A stretch of DNA of 23,375 nt from CAZKMM01 sp964592965 (GCA_964592965.1 CAZQJX010000028.1:1-23375); one strand, 5' to 3'. Counted from the stretch's first letter, positions 14,922-22,935 are shown. Numbers and translations are program-made. Notes: generated from the letters alone by a model not told the origin.

Positions 14922-15761
14922 ATGAGCGAGCTTGCAAACAAGGTTATTATCACGGTTGCTCCTACTGGTTCCATTCCCACCCGCAAAGATACTCCCTATC
15001 TTCCAATCACCCCTGAAGAAGTGGCAGAAGAGACCTATCGGAGCTTTCTAGCAGGAGCAAGCATTGTTCATCTTCACGCCCGAGACCCTGAAACTGGCAA
15101 GCCAACTTCAGATGTTGAGGTCTTCAGAAGGTATATTGAGCTGATTCGTGAAAAATGTCCAATTGTAATTCAAATTACAACAGGTGGGGGCGCCACCACG
15201 CTTGGCTTAGGCGCAGAAGAACGCTTAAAAGCAGTGGAGGAGCTTCGCCCAGATTCTGCTTCTTTAAATGCAGGCTCTATGAATTTCGGAAGAAAGCTAT
15301 TTACCAACACGCCAGATATAATGGAGATGTTTGCCCGAAAAATGAAAGAGCTTGGTGTAAAGCCTGAATTTGAAATCTATGATTTGGGAATGATTGGCAA
15401 TGTCAAGCGATGGATTATAGATGCAGGACTGGCTGATGAGCCTTATAGATTCTCTTTTGTTCTTGGAGTTGCAGGCGGTGCACCACCAGAAAGCAAGGTT
15501 TTGTTAATGATGAAAAATATGCTTCCAGAAAACTCTGTCTGGCAGGTGATTGGAATTGGTAGGCATCAGCTTCGGCTCGGCGCAGTTGCTGTTGCTGAAG
15601 GCGGTGGCTTGAGGGTTGGCTTTGAAGATAATATCTATCTGCGCAAAGGGGTTTTGGCAAAATCAAATGCAGAGCTGGTTGAACAGGCAGTAAAGATTGT
15701 TGAGGCGCTCGGTAAAGAAGTAGCAAGCGTTGAAGACACCCGCAAAATCCTGAATATTTAG
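14922..15761 (+). CDS. BKACE / DUF849 beta-keto acid cleavage enzyme (279 aa)
   Basis: A TIM-barrel of the Kce/BKACE family, of normal length. VIITVAPTGS opens strand 1. IVHLHARD supplies metal ligands H50 and H52, and VGFEDNIYLRKG supplies Glu235 at the third ligand position. ITTGGG, PDSASLNAGSMNF, EFEIYDLGMI and AGGAPPE are other signature stretches. The family uses Zn2+ to condense a beta-keto acid with acetyl-CoA, releasing acetoacetate and a new acyl-CoA. The best known member acts on 3-keto-5-aminohexanoate in lysine fermentation, but none of the other lysine-fermentation genes is here, so the substrate is probably different. It follows dehydrogenase 3 after a 75-base gap. Confidence 0.92.
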   Translation: MSELANKVIITVAPTGSIPTRKDTPYLPITPEEVAEETYRSFLAGASIVHLHARDPETGKPTSDVEVFRRYIELIREKCPIVIQITTGGGATTLGLGAEERLKAVEELRPDSASLNAGSMNFGRKLFTNTPDIMEMFARKMKELGVKPEFEIYDLGMIGNVKRWIIDAGLADEPYRFSFVLGVAGGAPPESKVLLMMKNMLPENSVWQVIGIGRHQLRLGAVAVAEGGGLRVGFEDNIYLRKGVLAKSNAELVEQAVKIVEALGKEVASVEDTRKILNI

Positions 15762-15772
15762 GAGGAGAAAAA

Positions 15773-16207
15773 ATGGAGCTGAAATTGGGAAAAACCATAG
15801 ATGAGCTGGAAATTGGCGAGAGTGCATCTCACACCAAAACCATTACTGAAGCAGATGTAGTTCTTTATGCTGGCTTAACAGGTGATTTCAATCCCATCCA
15901 TATCAATGAAGAATATGCTAAAACCACCAGATTTGGTGGCAGAATTGCTCACGGCGGGCTGATTGAAGGCTTGATCGCTCCTGTTGTGGGAATGAAGCTT
16001 CCGGGTCCGGGAACAATTGCTCTTGAGCGATGGGTTAGGTTCAAGGCGCCTGTAAAAATCGGAGATACTATCACTGCAACCGCTACTGTTAGTGGAATAA
16101 TCTTTGAGAAAAATCTTGTTATAATGAAGCTGGAATGGAGAAATCAGCGCGCGGAGCTGGTAATGGAAGGAGAGATGAAACTCCTTGCCCCAAAGAAAAC
16201 CTCTTAA
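15773..16207 (+). CDS. MaoC-like (R)-specific enoyl-CoA hydratase (144 aa)
   Basis: A single hot-dog domain with the hydratase-2 motif: YAGLTGDFNPIHINEEYAK (32-50) gives the D38/H43 catalytic pair, and RFGGRIAHGGLIEGLI follows with H60. The length fits a one-domain MaoC protein. It should hydrate a 2-enoyl-CoA (product of the dehydrogenases) to the 3-hydroxyacyl-CoA, or the reverse. GGAGGAG precedes the ATG; the gap from the BKACE gene is 11 bases. No 3-hydroxyacyl-CoA dehydrogenase accompanies it, which matters for how its product is used. It is the last gene of the plus-strand operon. Confidence 0.93.
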   Translation: MELKLGKTIDELEIGESASHTKTITEADVVLYAGLTGDFNPIHINEEYAKTTRFGGRIAHGGLIEGLIAPVVGMKLPGPGTIALERWVRFKAPVKIGDTITATATVSGIIFEKNLVIMKLEWRNQRAELVMEGEMKLLAPKKTS

Positions 16208-16254
16208 ACCGTCAGCATCCAATGGAAGAGATTATTGCTTTGGGAAGGAAAAAG

Positions 16255-16282
16255 AAAAAAATAGCTAGCTGGCTTTTTAGCT
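16255..16282 (-). terminator. Weak hairpin plus T-tract at the end of the Fe-S/FAD operon
   Basis: On the minus strand AGCTA, a 10-base loop, TAGCT, then ATTTTTTT and more T-rich sequence. The 5-bp stem overlaps the stop codon of the last gene and is weak. It is also the only candidate end signal between the two convergent operons. Confidence 0.35.
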
Positions 16283-17440
16283 TAAACTGTTAAGAACAAT
16301 TTCAGCTAAATCCATAACTTTAATTTTATCTTCAGCGGATTCTGCTTTAACTGCATCTTCCAGCATCTTGGCGCATTTGGGGCAGGCAACTGCTAAAATC
16401 TGTGCACCGCTGGCAAGTGCTTCTTTTATTCTTACTCTTGAAGGATGGTCTTTTCCGCTTTTAATCAAATCTGTATAAAAATTTCCCCCGCCCCCGCCAC
16501 AGCAAAGAGCATCTGCTTTGCTTCTATTCATCTCCACCAGCTCCACCAAAGGAATCTGCGCCAGAACAAGCCTTGCGGTCATATAATCTTTGTTGTGCCT
16601 TCCAAGATAGCACGGGTCGTGAAAGGTTGTGCGAATTTTTTTATCTTGGCTGGAAAAATTTAATTTGCCAACCTGCATCGCCAAAATCTGGCTGTAATGA
16701 AATACCTGAAAATTTCCACCAAATTTTGGATACTCGTTTTTAAAAGCATTATAAGAATGAGGAGAAAGCGTTATAATCTTTTTAACCCCTAAATTCTTAA
16801 ACTGGCTGATGTTCTCCTGAGCAAGCTTTTCAAACAATCCCTTCTCACCCATAGATAAAACCTCATTTCCATCGCACCTTTCTTCTTCGCCCAGAATTCC
16901 AAAAGATATTCCAAGCTGTTTAAAAAGTTTTGCGGTTGCCTGCGCCATCTTCTTTCCCCGCTCATCATAAGAGCCAGCACAGCCTATATAAAAGAGAAAC
17001 TCCTGCGAGCCATCAAATTTTTCAACACCCAATCTCTCTGCCCAGCGAGCTCGCTCCTTTGCAGAAAGCTTATAAGGATTTCCATACATATAAATTGCCT
17101 TGAAAAAGTCCCGCACCTCTGCAGGAACAATGCCCTGACTCACCAGCTCTGCTCTTCCAGCTATAAAGGCATTAAGAAGGTCAGATTTAAACTTGGGGAA
17201 AACACAATGCTCAACGCAGTTGGCACAACTGGCGCAGGAAAACATTATCTGCGCCAGTCTAGATGATGCCTCTATCTCACCCTTGACCAAAGCATTTAAA
17301 AGCCACATTCTTCCCCCAGGGGAAAAAGTTTCAAATCTGTATCTCAAATAACTGGGACAGTTTAAATCCTGATACCCGCTCGGAAACTTACAATAACCGC
17401 ACCGAAAGCACCTGTGCAAAATCTCCTGATACTCCATCAT
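16277..17440 (-). CDS. HdrD/GlcF-like Fe-S protein with CCG domains (387 aa)
   Basis: Two [4Fe-4S] motifs lie at the N-terminus: C11xxCxxC17...C28P and C69xxCxxCxxxC79P. Two CCG (DUF3483/HdrB-type) domains follow: YIGCAGSYDERG...ERCDG, and HDPCYLGRHNKDY...ALCCGGGGG...CPKC (277, 313-314, 353/356). This is the architecture of GlcF, LutA, GlpC and HdrD subunits that pass electrons from a flavoprotein to a membrane carrier or disulfide. I place the start at ATG 17440, which overlaps the upstream TAA as TAATG with GGGAG before it; a TTG four codons earlier is less likely. Translational coupling to the FAD gene supports one complex. The electron acceptor is unknown. Confidence 0.88.
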   Translation of the reverse strand: MMEYQEILHRCFRCGYCKFPSGYQDLNCPSYLRYRFETFSPGGRMWLLNALVKGEIEASSRLAQIMFSCASCANCVEHCVFPKFKSDLLNAFIAGRAELVSQGIVPAEVRDFFKAIYMYGNPYKLSAKERARWAERLGVEKFDGSQEFLFYIGCAGSYDERGKKMAQATAKLFKQLGISFGILGEEERCDGNEVLSMGEKGLFEKLAQENISQFKNLGVKKIITLSPHSYNAFKNEYPKFGGNFQVFHYSQILAMQVGKLNFSSQDKKIRTTFHDPCYLGRHNKDYMTARLVLAQIPLVELVEMNRSKADALCCGGGGGNFYTDLIKSGKDHPSRVRIKEALASGAQILAVACPKCAKMLEDAVKAESAEDKIKVMDLAEIVLNSLS

Positions 17441-18705
17441 TAAATCTCCCAATTACCCGGATTCATTATTCCCTTTGGGTCAAGAAGCTGGCGAATCCGC
17501 CTCATCAGCTCAAATGCCCCTTTATCCATCTTTTTGATTATTAATCTCTGCGCAGGCTCCTCTGCTTTCCAAGGAATTCCGCCCAGCTCTAAAACCTTTT
17601 CATTGGTCTCCTCAAGTGCTTTTTGCGCCCGCTTAATATCTTCAGGGTCTGCTCGGTTAAAAGCATAAGCAAAAAAGTACATCATACAATGCGCCAAGCC
17701 AATAATCCTTGCACCAAGAGAATAAGCCACGCCGAGCCTCTCCCCAATCTCCTCTCCTAATCTCGTTGCCTGAGCAAAAAGCGTAACAGGCATAATCGCA
17801 CCCACATACTCAAACCCACCACCCTTTTTAACATCAGCAAATCTTGCCAGCTGAGATTGAGGCGCTTCCATAAACCTTGCCTTCAAATCAGGACCCAGAG
17901 GCATAAATCCACCAACCTTTTTTTCAATAAGCTCCCAGACAGACTGGCGAATTAAATCCCGCTTTAAAATAAGCTCTTTTTTTGTCTCTGCGCTCCAAGC
18001 CACACTTATTAGCTGAAAACCTGCCACCCAGTCAGGCTTGGGAGATATACTGGCAAGCACATCCTCTGCCAGAGCGGTGCGGGTGATTCTGAGAATAGCA
18101 TCCATAGCAATCTCTGGGTCTTCTGTTATAAAAACCGCCACATCATTAAACTGCCTTGCCGGATAAAGCTTTATAGCCAGCTTGGTGATTATGCCTGTTG
18201 TTCCCAGCCAGCCCAAAAATAATCCGCATAGGTCAGGAAGCGGTGCACGAGAAAACCAATAAGGAGAGAGCGAGCAGGAGCCCAACCTGACCACCTCTCC
18301 TGTGGGCAGAACCACCTCAAGCCCGTTGAGCATCTCAGAATGAAATCCGCCCAGCGCAGATAAATGCCCAGAGCCGTGAATGCAAACATTTCCCGCAATG
18401 GTAGCAATAGGCGGAGAATCTGGAACAGAATGCTTGAGCAAAGGATAATGCTTTTTTAAATATGCCTGAAGCATTCCCTGGGAAACGCCAGCTTCTACAA
18501 TTGCGTATCTGGCTTTTTCATTCACCTCAATAATGCGGTTCATCCGCTTCATATCNNNNNNNNNNNNNNNNNNNNNNNNNNNNNNNNNNNNNNNNNNNNN
18601 NNNNNNNNNNNNNNNNNNNNNNNNNNNNNNNNNNNNNNNNNNNNNNNNNNNNNNNCCCACAATCTCCTTTAACTTCTTGACTACCTCTCCAATATCTTTC
18701 ACCAT
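17440..18705 (-). CDS. GlcD-like FAD-binding oxidase subunit, interrupted by assembly gap
   Basis: A VAO/PCMH-type flavoprotein. MVKDIGEVVKKLKEIV starts the typical N-terminal helix, then the N gap. After the gap come MKRMNRIIEV, IATIAGNVCIHGSGHLSALG, GLEVVLPTGEVVRLG, FLGWLGTTGIITKLAIKLYP and the C-terminal LLDPKGIMNPGNW. Relatives oxidise glycolate, D-lactate or other 2-hydroxy acids and hand electrons to the Fe-S subunit, here the next gene. The first part of the FAD-binding domain, including the pyrophosphate-binding loop ('PRGGGT'-like), lies in the gap, so its integrity cannot be judged. The gene overlaps the upstream Fe-S gene by 7 bases (ATGGTGA). Real length is probably about 460 residues rather than the apparent 421. 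Confidence 0.87.
   Translation of the reverse strand: MVKDIGEVVKKLKEIVXXXXXXXXXXXXXXXXXXXXXXXXXXXXXXXXXXDMKRMNRIIEVNEKARYAIVEAGVSQGMLQAYLKKHYPLLKHSVPDSPPIATIAGNVCIHGSGHLSALGGFHSEMLNGLEVVLPTGEVVRLGSCSLSPYWFSRAPLPDLCGLFLGWLGTTGIITKLAIKLYPARQFNDVAVFITEDPEIAMDAILRITRTALAEDVLASISPKPDWVAGFQLISVAWSAETKKELILKRDLIRQSVWELIEKKVGGFMPLGPDLKARFMEAPQSQLARFADVKKGGGFEYVGAIMPVTLFAQATRLGEEIGERLGVAYSLGARIIGLAHCMMYFFAYAFNRADPEDIKRAQKALEETNEKVLELGGIPWKAEEPAQRLIIKKMDKGAFELMRRIRQLLDPKGIMNPGNWEI
18556..18655. other. Assembly gap of exactly 100 N
   Basis: An unbroken run of 100 N, the usual placeholder for a gap of unknown length. It lies inside the FAD oxidase gene. Coding sequence on both sides belongs to one protein and happens to stay in frame across the placeholder. 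Confidence 0.98.
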
Positions 18706-19730
18706 TCAAACCCCTCTCCTAAGGCAATCTGGCAGAGTTCGCTCATTAAAATAGGCGTCATTCCTTTTTCTTTAACAAGGTCGCTTAATGTGAAAAAACA
18801 TACAGGGCAGTTAAAAACACAGTATTTAGCTCCTGCCTTTTTCATATCCTCAACATTCTTTTCCTGAACCTCATCTGCCAGCTCATCTCTTTGCTCAGCC
18901 CTGAACATCAAGCCACAGCAAAGAGCGTTCTCACCATCATATTCACGCTCCGCTCGCTTCGCACCAATAAGTTTAAAAATTTCATCTACCCAGTGCTGGG
19001 TCTCTGGCACCAGCCGATTGGAACAGGGTCTTTGATAAGCAACCACAGCATTAATCGGCTTTATTTGGTCGCGAAGCTCATAAAGCCTTTTTGCAAGATA
19101 CTCAAAAAGATGAATAGGTTTAAAAGGAACCTCTATCCCGTAAGCAGGCGCCAGCTTGGTATAAGCACCATAACATTCATCGTGAAAGCAAATAATCTCG
19201 TCAACATCGCTTTCATCAAGATAATACTTTTTGATATTCTCAATAGCCATTGGCAGACGCTCTTTTATCGCACTCATCTTTCCAAAATGAAGCCACATAA
19301 TATTGCAGAAAATATCGCTACCAACAATCACGCTTGCTCCTTCAAAAAGCTTTCCACGAATACAGCCCGTAAGCATAGGAAAATAGCAGAGATTGATTAA
19401 AGGCTTTTTTACCTTCATCGGAGCAATCTTTCCTCTCGGCGCCATCATTTTAAGCTGTTGTTTGGTGACAGGCTGGGGAGCAGGATATACTCCCAGCTCC
19501 TCCTGACGCTCAACCAGTAAAAAGAAGGGATGATTGCCGTAAGGACAATACTCCTCACAAGCATAACAGGTAACGCATTCTTCAAGCACACGGGAGCGCT
19601 CGCCGTTGATAATCTTTTCCCGCTCCTTGCGAGCCTCTTCCAAATCCAGCTTGATATATTGGCATTTGGTAAGACAATCTATGCTTTCACACTCAGCGCA
19701 AAGCTCCGGGTCATATTTTAACTCCTGCAA
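18699..19730 (-). CDS. HdrC/HdrB-like heterodisulfide-reductase-type Fe-S protein (343 aa)
   Basis: The N-terminal ferredoxin-like part has C11xxC14x4C19x3C23 and C52xxCxxCxxxC62PYG, two probable [4Fe-4S] sites. The first has an unusual CxxCx4C spacing. A C-terminal CCG-type region follows: YQRPCSNRLVPE...ENALCCGLMF...NCPVCFF. This is an HdrC-HdrB style fusion. Start is TTG at 19730 (read as Met), chosen because GGAGGAGGGG lies just upstream and no ATG fits. It is the first gene of a three-gene operon, overlapping the FAD gene. A likely role is electron transfer between the flavoprotein and a soluble or membrane partner such as ETF, quinone or disulfide. Confidence 0.86.
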   Translation of the reverse strand: MQELKYDPELCAECESIDCLTKCQYIKLDLEEARKEREKIINGERSRVLEECVTCYACEEYCPYGNHPFFLLVERQEELGVYPAPQPVTKQQLKMMAPRGKIAPMKVKKPLINLCYFPMLTGCIRGKLFEGASVIVGSDIFCNIMWLHFGKMSAIKERLPMAIENIKKYYLDESDVDEIICFHDECYGAYTKLAPAYGIEVPFKPIHLFEYLAKRLYELRDQIKPINAVVAYQRPCSNRLVPETQHWVDEIFKLIGAKRAEREYDGENALCCGLMFRAEQRDELADEVQEKNVEDMKKAGAKYCVFNCPVCFFTLSDLVKEKGMTPILMSELCQIALGEGFEW

Positions 19731-19859
19731 CGCCCCTCCTCCTTTCGGGCTTTTTCCAAAATCATTATCCTGCTCTTTAAAATTTTTGTAAAGAGAAATT
19801 TTTATATTGAGATAAAAAAATCTATTTTAAACTGCGAGCAGTGCAGATTATTTTAGTTC
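19731..19859. promoter_or_regulatory. Intergenic region before the Fe-S/FAD operon with an inverted repeat
   Basis: CTCTTTA (19773-19779) and TAAAGAG (19789-19795) form a 7-bp inverted repeat with a 9-base AT-rich centre, about 45-65 bases before the TTG start. It could be an operator or hairpin. No convincing -35/-10 pair was found; T-rich sequence after the upstream GH15 stop may aid termination. Confidence 0.35.
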
Positions 19860-21983
19860 TTATTCTTCTACACCGTAAATTTCTAGAGCAGAAAGATAAA
19901 ACAGGGCGTGGTGCCAGAGCTGGGGCTGTGCTTCTCCAGCAGAGACCTTTCCATTCACTATCAACCACACCTCTCCCAGATGACCTGTTTTGGTAGCAGG
20001 CACAGTTGCTTCCCAGTTCAGCGCCTTTTTAAGTAGCTCTGTTTTTTCAGGCTCGCTCTTCCAGAGTTTTGCCAGACTTAGAATTCCATAGGGCTCATAG
20101 GACCCGGCTGTTCTCTTTCCATTAAAGCTCGGCTCCAAAAACTTCCATAAATCTTCACCAGCATCCTTTGCCTGCTCGGAAGCATAATCCACCAGCTCAG
20201 CGGGCCAGAGAAGAAGTGCAGAGTTATATTCAGCATTGCCTTTATCGCATCTACCTTTATATTTGGGAAGGCTTGTCCATCTTTTGCATTCAGGGTCATA
20301 AAACTTTTGCACAAGAACAGCCTCAAGCTCCTCAAGCACATCCTGCCAGCGATTGAGCGAGCTGGTATCCTTCACTGCTTGAGCTGACTTAATCGCATAT
20401 TTAAGCCCGAGATACAAACAGAGCGTTCCTCTGATGGTGCTCTGCTTGAACGGAATATCAGTCTCATAGGCTTTTTTAGCCAGTCCGCTTCTGGTGCGAA
20501 AATCTGCAAGAAAATCTCCCGCACGCTTGATGGTAGGATATGCTTCTTTTAAATAATCCAAATCTCCGCTCTCCTCGTAGTAGCGGTAAAGCGTCCAGAT
20601 AGCAAAAGCGGTCTCGTCAATCTCCCACCAGATAAAGGGAAAAGCTGGCACTCCATCTGCATAATAATTAGTTGCCCAATTCCCTAAAGGAACAAAGGTT
20701 ATTTTGTTTGATGGCTGAGATTGCACTTTTGTATAAAACAAATTATGCCTTTTTACCAGCTCTAAAAATCCTGCTTTTAAAAGCGCCTCATTAATATAAG
20801 CACCATCACGAGGCCAGTCCTCACCATAGGGCGGTTGAGCAGAGGCAGAAGCAACAATTGCTCCGCTATCTCTGCACACGCCCAAAAGTAGCGTGATTAC
20901 AGACCTGAGCGCCATCTCTTTAATTCGCTTATTTTCAGTTTTAGGAAGCGGAACCTTTTTAACAAGATTCTTCCAGTAGCTCTCAGTTTGATTTAATGCC
21001 TTTTTGACCCCCTGAGTTTTCGCCTCTTTAAAAAGCTCAATTGCTTTCTCTTTATTCCCTGCAACTGCCACCACAAAGCTTGCTTTTGCCTTTCCGCTTG
21101 CACTAGGAGTTAATTTTATGCTTATTCCTGCGCTGACCTTTCCGCTGGCAGATTTAGAATTAGGAAATTCTCCTTTCTCTGCCAGCAAAAACGGGTCTTT
21201 TGGGCTTCGCCTGAGTGCGCATTTGCTATCATAGCCTGCCTGATAGGAGCTGGGCGTTTGAAGACTGCCAAAAACCAGATAAATCGCACTCGGCTTTTTA
21301 GTAGAAAAATCCCTTCCCTCTTTATACTGCAAAAATGCTCCTACATCGTCCAGCCATAAAAGATGAGATTTGCTCCTACTATCAAGGCACCAGTCTTTTA
21401 AAGGAATCCACTGCCATTTTGACACCTGCGGAGCAAAATTAGCGTAAATAATGAGGTTGAGCTTTTTCAGGTTGGAAGGAAGATTTTTGATTTCATAATG
21501 TCTCCAGAAAACATCTTTTTTCGGCTCAACCCAGTCCAGCTGAACAATTTTCCAGCCAAGCTGTGAATGAGTATAGCTCGTCTTTATCGCCACTGAGTAA
21601 GGATTTAAATATTCCTGCTCCGCGTCAAGCTCTCTCAGCCAGAAAAATCCCTGCTCTGAATCCAGCTGATAATAAATTCCTGCAAAAATCCCCTCATTAG
21701 CCAGCGCACCCAGATTGGGCGCAGTGCGCTCTGTGGTCATATATTTGAGCTGGTCATAGTAGCTTGGGTTGGGAAATTTAAAAAGAGTGATTGTGCCTCG
21801 GTCATTTACCGCAATTGTCAATCCCTGATTCCCGCTAATCGCATTTATATCTGTTGCACCGAATGGCTCCTTGGTAAGGTCTAGGCTCAGACGCAAACAA
21901 ACCCTTCGGTTATTACAAGCAGACAAGAACATCAGCAAAATAACCAAAGGCAGGCTGATTTTAAAAATAACCCTATTTTTCAT
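19860..21983 (-). CDS. GH15-family glucoamylase-like lipoprotein (707 aa)
   Basis: Residues 1-23 form a lipoprotein signal: KNR, hydrophobic core (LPLVILLMFL) and lipobox LSAC with C23, so the enzyme should be membrane-anchored. The N-terminal ~340 residues are beta-rich, as in bacterial GH15 proteins. The (alpha/alpha)6 domain follows: GEDWPRDGAYINEALLKAG (387-405), PFIWWEIDETAFAIWTLYRYYE, KAYETDIPFKQSTIRG with E507 at the likely general acid, and GHLGEVW with E671 as a likely second catalytic Glu, before AQPQLWHHALFYLSAL. Expected role: exo-hydrolysis of alpha-glucans or related alpha-glucosides outside the cytoplasmic membrane. SD GGGAGAGGAG precedes the ATG. Catalytic residues are assigned by motif position only. 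Confidence 0.8.
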   Translation of the reverse strand: MKNRVIFKISLPLVILLMFLSACNNRRVCLRLSLDLTKEPFGATDINAISGNQGLTIAVNDRGTITLFKFPNPSYYDQLKYMTTERTAPNLGALANEGIFAGIYYQLDSEQGFFWLRELDAEQEYLNPYSVAIKTSYTHSQLGWKIVQLDWVEPKKDVFWRHYEIKNLPSNLKKLNLIIYANFAPQVSKWQWIPLKDWCLDSRSKSHLLWLDDVGAFLQYKEGRDFSTKKPSAIYLVFGSLQTPSSYQAGYDSKCALRRSPKDPFLLAEKGEFPNSKSASGKVSAGISIKLTPSASGKAKASFVVAVAGNKEKAIELFKEAKTQGVKKALNQTESYWKNLVKKVPLPKTENKRIKEMALRSVITLLLGVCRDSGAIVASASAQPPYGEDWPRDGAYINEALLKAGFLELVKRHNLFYTKVQSQPSNKITFVPLGNWATNYYADGVPAFPFIWWEIDETAFAIWTLYRYYEESGDLDYLKEAYPTIKRAGDFLADFRTRSGLAKKAYETDIPFKQSTIRGTLCLYLGLKYAIKSAQAVKDTSSLNRWQDVLEELEAVLVQKFYDPECKRWTSLPKYKGRCDKGNAEYNSALLLWPAELVDYASEQAKDAGEDLWKFLEPSFNGKRTAGSYEPYGILSLAKLWKSEPEKTELLKKALNWEATVPATKTGHLGEVWLIVNGKVSAGEAQPQLWHHALFYLSALEIYGVEE

Positions 21984-22012
21984 CTGCTCCTCTCCCTTTT
22001 GACTTTTTTACA

Positions 22013-22042
22013 AAGATATTAAAAATCTGCGTGCCTAGTCAA
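22013..22042 (-). promoter_or_regulatory. Promoter for the GH15 lipoprotein gene
   Basis: On the minus strand TTGACT (22037-22042), an 18-base spacer and TATCTT (22013-22018), 29 bases before the ATG. A good -35, a fair -10, correct distance and a strong SD downstream make this plausible. Confidence 0.5.
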
Positions 22043-22118
22043 GAAAAAATTTTATTGAGCTGTTTTTTTACTTTTCCGCAAATGGTCTATATAAGATATA
22101 TCATTTTGAATAAATTTT

Positions 22119-22148
22119 TTGACTTTTTCTTCCTCAATCAGATATATT
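22119..22148 (+). promoter_or_regulatory. Promoter-like pair just before the repeat-protein gene
   Basis: TTGACT (22119-22124), an 18-base spacer, TATATT (22143-22148). The ATG begins only nine bases after the -10 box and has no clear SD, so transcripts from this site would be leaderless or nearly so. TATATA-type boxes around 22089-22100 are alternatives. Confidence 0.35.
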
Positions 22149-22157
22149 GATTAAGAG

Positions 22158-22909
22158 ATGAAAACAAAATGGCTGGCTTTAATTTTCTTCCTTTTCTGCT
22201 TTGAACAAGCACAGTCAGCAGGAAAATGGCAGGAGCTGGCTGGCTCTGCTTGGTGCGGAGGAGTAAGCAGAAGCCCAGGAGCAAGCCAAAACTGCCAAGT
22301 GGCTTTTATGCCTGATGGAAGAATTGTGGTCGCCTGGGAACAAAAGATTGGTGCAAACTGGGAAATTCATCTTAGGCGCTGGAATGGAAAAACACCCGTT
22401 GGCAGGAGATTGCAGGCTCTGCCAGTGGATGGGGTATTTCTGGAAAGGGATTTGCTATAAAACCAACACTGGCAGTAAGTTCAGATAAAATCTTTGTTGC
22501 CTGGGAAAAGAAAAGAAATAACCGCTCAGATATATGCCTTAAATATTGGCGCATCGGAAGTGATTCTTTTAAGCAACTCGCAGGCTCTGCTAGTGGGGGC
22601 TGTATATCTGGCTCAGGCTCGGCTCACTCTCCTTCAATGGAAATTTACTTTTATAATGACCCGATAGTTGTATGGAGCGAATCTTTATATGGTCTTGCGA
22701 GCCAGATTAAGCTCAAATACTTCAGCGGTTTTAGCTGGCTAGACCTTGGCGGTTCAAGCCTTATCCAGGGGCTAAGCGATACTAAAGGAAATTCTATCAC
22801 ACCAGCAATCGCGGTTGATAAAAACAACCGCGTGGTGGTCGTATGGAGCGAAGATAAAAACCAGGACCGAGTAGGTGATGAAATTTACCTCAAAATTTTC
22901 AAAAGATGA
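22158..22909 (+). pseudogene. Secreted propeller-like repeat protein, split by one-base frameshift (about 250 aa if restored)
   Basis: Residues 1-20 are a Sec signal peptide (MKTKWLALIFFLFCF...AQSA). Four repeats of about 55-60 residues follow, each like 'W.ELAGSA.GG.S...S..P..A...D.RIVVAWE......EI.LK.W': WQELAGSAWCGG, WQEIAGSASGWG, FKQLAGSASGGC, WLDLGGSSLIQG, each followed by a VAWE/VVWSE strand. Repeat 1 ends at WNGK (about 22391). The reading frame then shifts, and repeats 2-4 continue in another frame from TGG at 22400 to TGA at 22907-22909. One extra A in the A5 run at 22388-22392 would restore W-N-G-K-N-T-R-W-Q-E-I. Either a real mutation, an assembly error, or slippage. Repeats resemble sialidase/propeller-type surface proteins; function unknown. 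Confidence 0.78.
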
Positions 22910-22935
22910 TGCATTTTGAGCAAAGGAAAAATTCT

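Noticed and set aside
16263..16270. AGCTAGCT palindrome as a possible att core or operator
   Set aside because: A short self-complementary octamer with no second copy noticed; better explained as part of the weak terminator.
17441..17452. TTG start four codons upstream for the HdrD-like protein
   Set aside because: The ATG in TAATG at 17440 has GGGAG at proper spacing and coupled-overlap geometry.
18891..19400. 169-codon plus-strand ORF opposite the HdrCB-like gene
   Set aside because: Antisense shadow of a well-supported Fe-S protein; no SD and no recognisable pattern.
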